The notes below the pieces were generated by a model, which worked only from the letters and a program-made list of their open reading frames with translations, had not been told where the DNA came from and did no database searches. DNA of 64,000 nt from Meghimatium bilineatum (Eukaryota > Mollusca > Gastropoda > Stylommatophora > Philomycidae): positions 4,319,001-4,383,000 of the forward strand of contig CM067312.1 in the NCBI GenBank assembly GCA_034231615.1. The letters are read 5' to 3'. The stretch's first letter is position 1; each line of letters begins with the position of its first letter. The translations under genes and the position numbers were made by a program. Below are positions 62,589-64,000 of the stretch, one piece after another.

Positions 62589-62671
62589 TTCCGTCAAGAT
62601 ATTAACATTTTTTTCCAGCTGTGTCTTAAGAAATAAATCCTTTTATTGTCCGTCTGAAATATAGGAGGGTA

Positions 62672-62692
62672 AATCTACCGCCATTTTGCGCC
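62672..62692 (-). promoter_or_regulatory. UBN1: YY1-like element / probable promoter region of ubinuclein
   Basis: The minus strand reads GCAAAATGGCGGTAG, close to the YY1 consensus AANATGGCG, which in animals often sits at or just downstream of the start site of TATA-less housekeeping promoters. It lies about 95 nt upstream of the ATG, next to locally GC-richer sequence. The ATG within it would open a 13-codon upstream ORF that stops at 62643, if transcribed. Confidence 0.45.
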
Positions 62693-62699
62693 CTGACGA

Positions 62700-63600
62700 C
62701 ACAACGAATCTCCTTCCGGGGAGGGTATTCTCGATTGAGTACTCATTTCACTAATAGGGTTGATGTATCTAAACATACATGATTATCACTATTAATATAA
62801 TTCTCATATAACATAACCTTATTAAATAAATAATTTAGCTAAATATATATGATGCAACTAAATGTATCTATTTCAACTGTATTATAAGTATAATATACGT
62901 TATGCAATGTTATGCTGCATTACCTATTCTATTAATAGTCAAAATGTATGTGTTCTTCCTGTGACCTAGGAATCCCCTTTGTTATGTAATGTGAGATGTA
63001 CGTGTACGCGTAGAAAATACTTTTATAAAATAAAAACCTAATTTTGTTCAAGCAATTATAATTCTTACTTCGTCTCTACTTTTGGTTCATTAGTTTATTT
63101 CCGTTATTTCTCTTCGTAATCAGTAAAATGCATTCGTAAGTAAATATTGACCTTTCAACAAGGAGACCTAGTAATTGATATTGACCGAATTCAAAATTTA
63201 GTGACGTTTAATGAAACATTGATGATAAACACTATTTTTTAATATTTAAAAAATGCATATATTATTGTAAAAAATATGTGTTCCTTATTTGTGTGTGTGA
63301 TCGGCAATGTTTACATCGAAGACTATTCTGTCTCCTTATATCTGTGTACGACTGTTTGATAGGACAGTATTTGTTACCTATTCAAGTTTCATATGCTTCT
63401 GTTCTGTGTACAGCAGCACCTTGTAGACAAGATATTATGGGGCGTGGAATGTGATTATTACCAGAAGAGGTTTGAACAGTCGATTGTTAACAATTAATCT
63501 AATGCAATTTTTCAATAAAATTTGCTTAAAATGGAAAAGATCAATAAGGTACGGCGAAAATGGTCTAGTCAGTAGGTTATCTTCTGTTTGAGTCTAGAGA
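62700..63600. other. upstream intergenic sequence
   Basis: AT-rich flank 5' of ubinuclein. I see no exon of a neighbouring gene and no known element. Confidence 0.5.
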
Positions 63601-63603
63601 CTA

Positions 63604-63992
63604 GTGAGTGTTTGAAATCTATCTAGATTACATGTTTGAAAGCTATCTAGATTACATGTTTGAAATCTATCTAGATTACATGTTTGAAATCTATCTAGAT
63701 TACATGTTTGAAATCTATCTAGATTACATGTTTGAAAGCTATCTAGATTACATGTTTGAAATCTATCTAGATTACATGTTTGAGTCTAGTGAGTGTTTGA
63801 AATCTATCTAGATTACATGTTTGAAATCTATCTAGATTACATGTTTGAAATCTATCTAGATTACATGTTTGAAATCTATCTAGATTACATGTTTGAGTCT
63901 AGTGAGTGTTTGAAATCTATCTAGGTTACATGTTTGAAATCTATCTAGATTACATGTTTGAGTCTAGTGAGTGTTTGAAATCTATCTAATAG
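63604..63992. repeat. 24-bp minisatellite TTTGAAATCTATCTAGATTA
   Basis: Units 'gtttgaaatctatctagatt' plus 'acat' (about 14), with a spacer 'gagtctagtgagt' that recurs every few units, giving a higher-order repeat. It may extend past the right edge of the window. Confidence 0.95.
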
Positions 63993-64000
63993 AAGAAAAA

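Overview
This is a eukaryotic nuclear genome window from an animal. It contains spliced exons with GT/AG borders, non-LTR retrotransposon remnants, a piggyBac-type transposase, SINE-like elements and extreme minisatellite expansion. The repeat types and the exon-intron layout fit a lophotrochozoan (mollusc-like) invertebrate, but I cannot fix the phylum from sequence alone.

One host gene fills almost the whole window. It lies on the minus strand, from an ATG at 62588 to a TGA at 1573, and encodes a ubinuclein (UBN1/UBN2/yemanuclein family), a subunit of the HIRA complex that deposits histone H3.3. I reconstructed 16 coding exons with canonical GT/AG borders and mutually consistent phases. They total 3219 nt and predict a protein of 1072 aa, spread over 61 kb. 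The Hpc2-related domain is split between exons 3 and 4. The conserved ubinuclein middle domain runs over exons 8-14. A Ser/Thr/Gln-rich tail is encoded by exons 15-16. No second intact host gene was found.

The introns hold the rest. By rough addition about 40% of the window is tandem repeat. The largest array (19571-30773) has 414 units of 27 bp plus a partial unit. Next are a 37-bp array of about 4.1 kb (52583-56710), a 26-bp array of exactly 53 units (17275-18652), and 67-, 47-, 25-, 24- and 18-bp arrays. Several arrays demonstrably grew inside interspersed elements. The 11.2-kb array sits inside a SINE-like element (here called SINE-B) whose two halves flank it. SINE-A copies at 4335 and 8584 contain their own internal amplifications. 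The 4.1-kb array lies inside an apparent hAT element with an 8-bp target duplication. Arrays also sit next to exon 3' ends: those after exons 11 and 13 begin within about 10 nt of the splice donor.

The mobile content includes two SINE-like families (A and B) that share a 3' end and a GAA-type tail, a 0.6-kb retroposon with a CCAA-type tail (element C), at least eight truncated non-LTR retrotransposon fragments, a nearly intact piggyBac element broken by one in-frame stop, two long foldback elements, and tRNA-like SINEs. Many insertions have clear target-site duplications, which establishes the nesting order. The very long 'ORFs' on both strands of the arrays are artefacts of units that lack stop codons, not genes.
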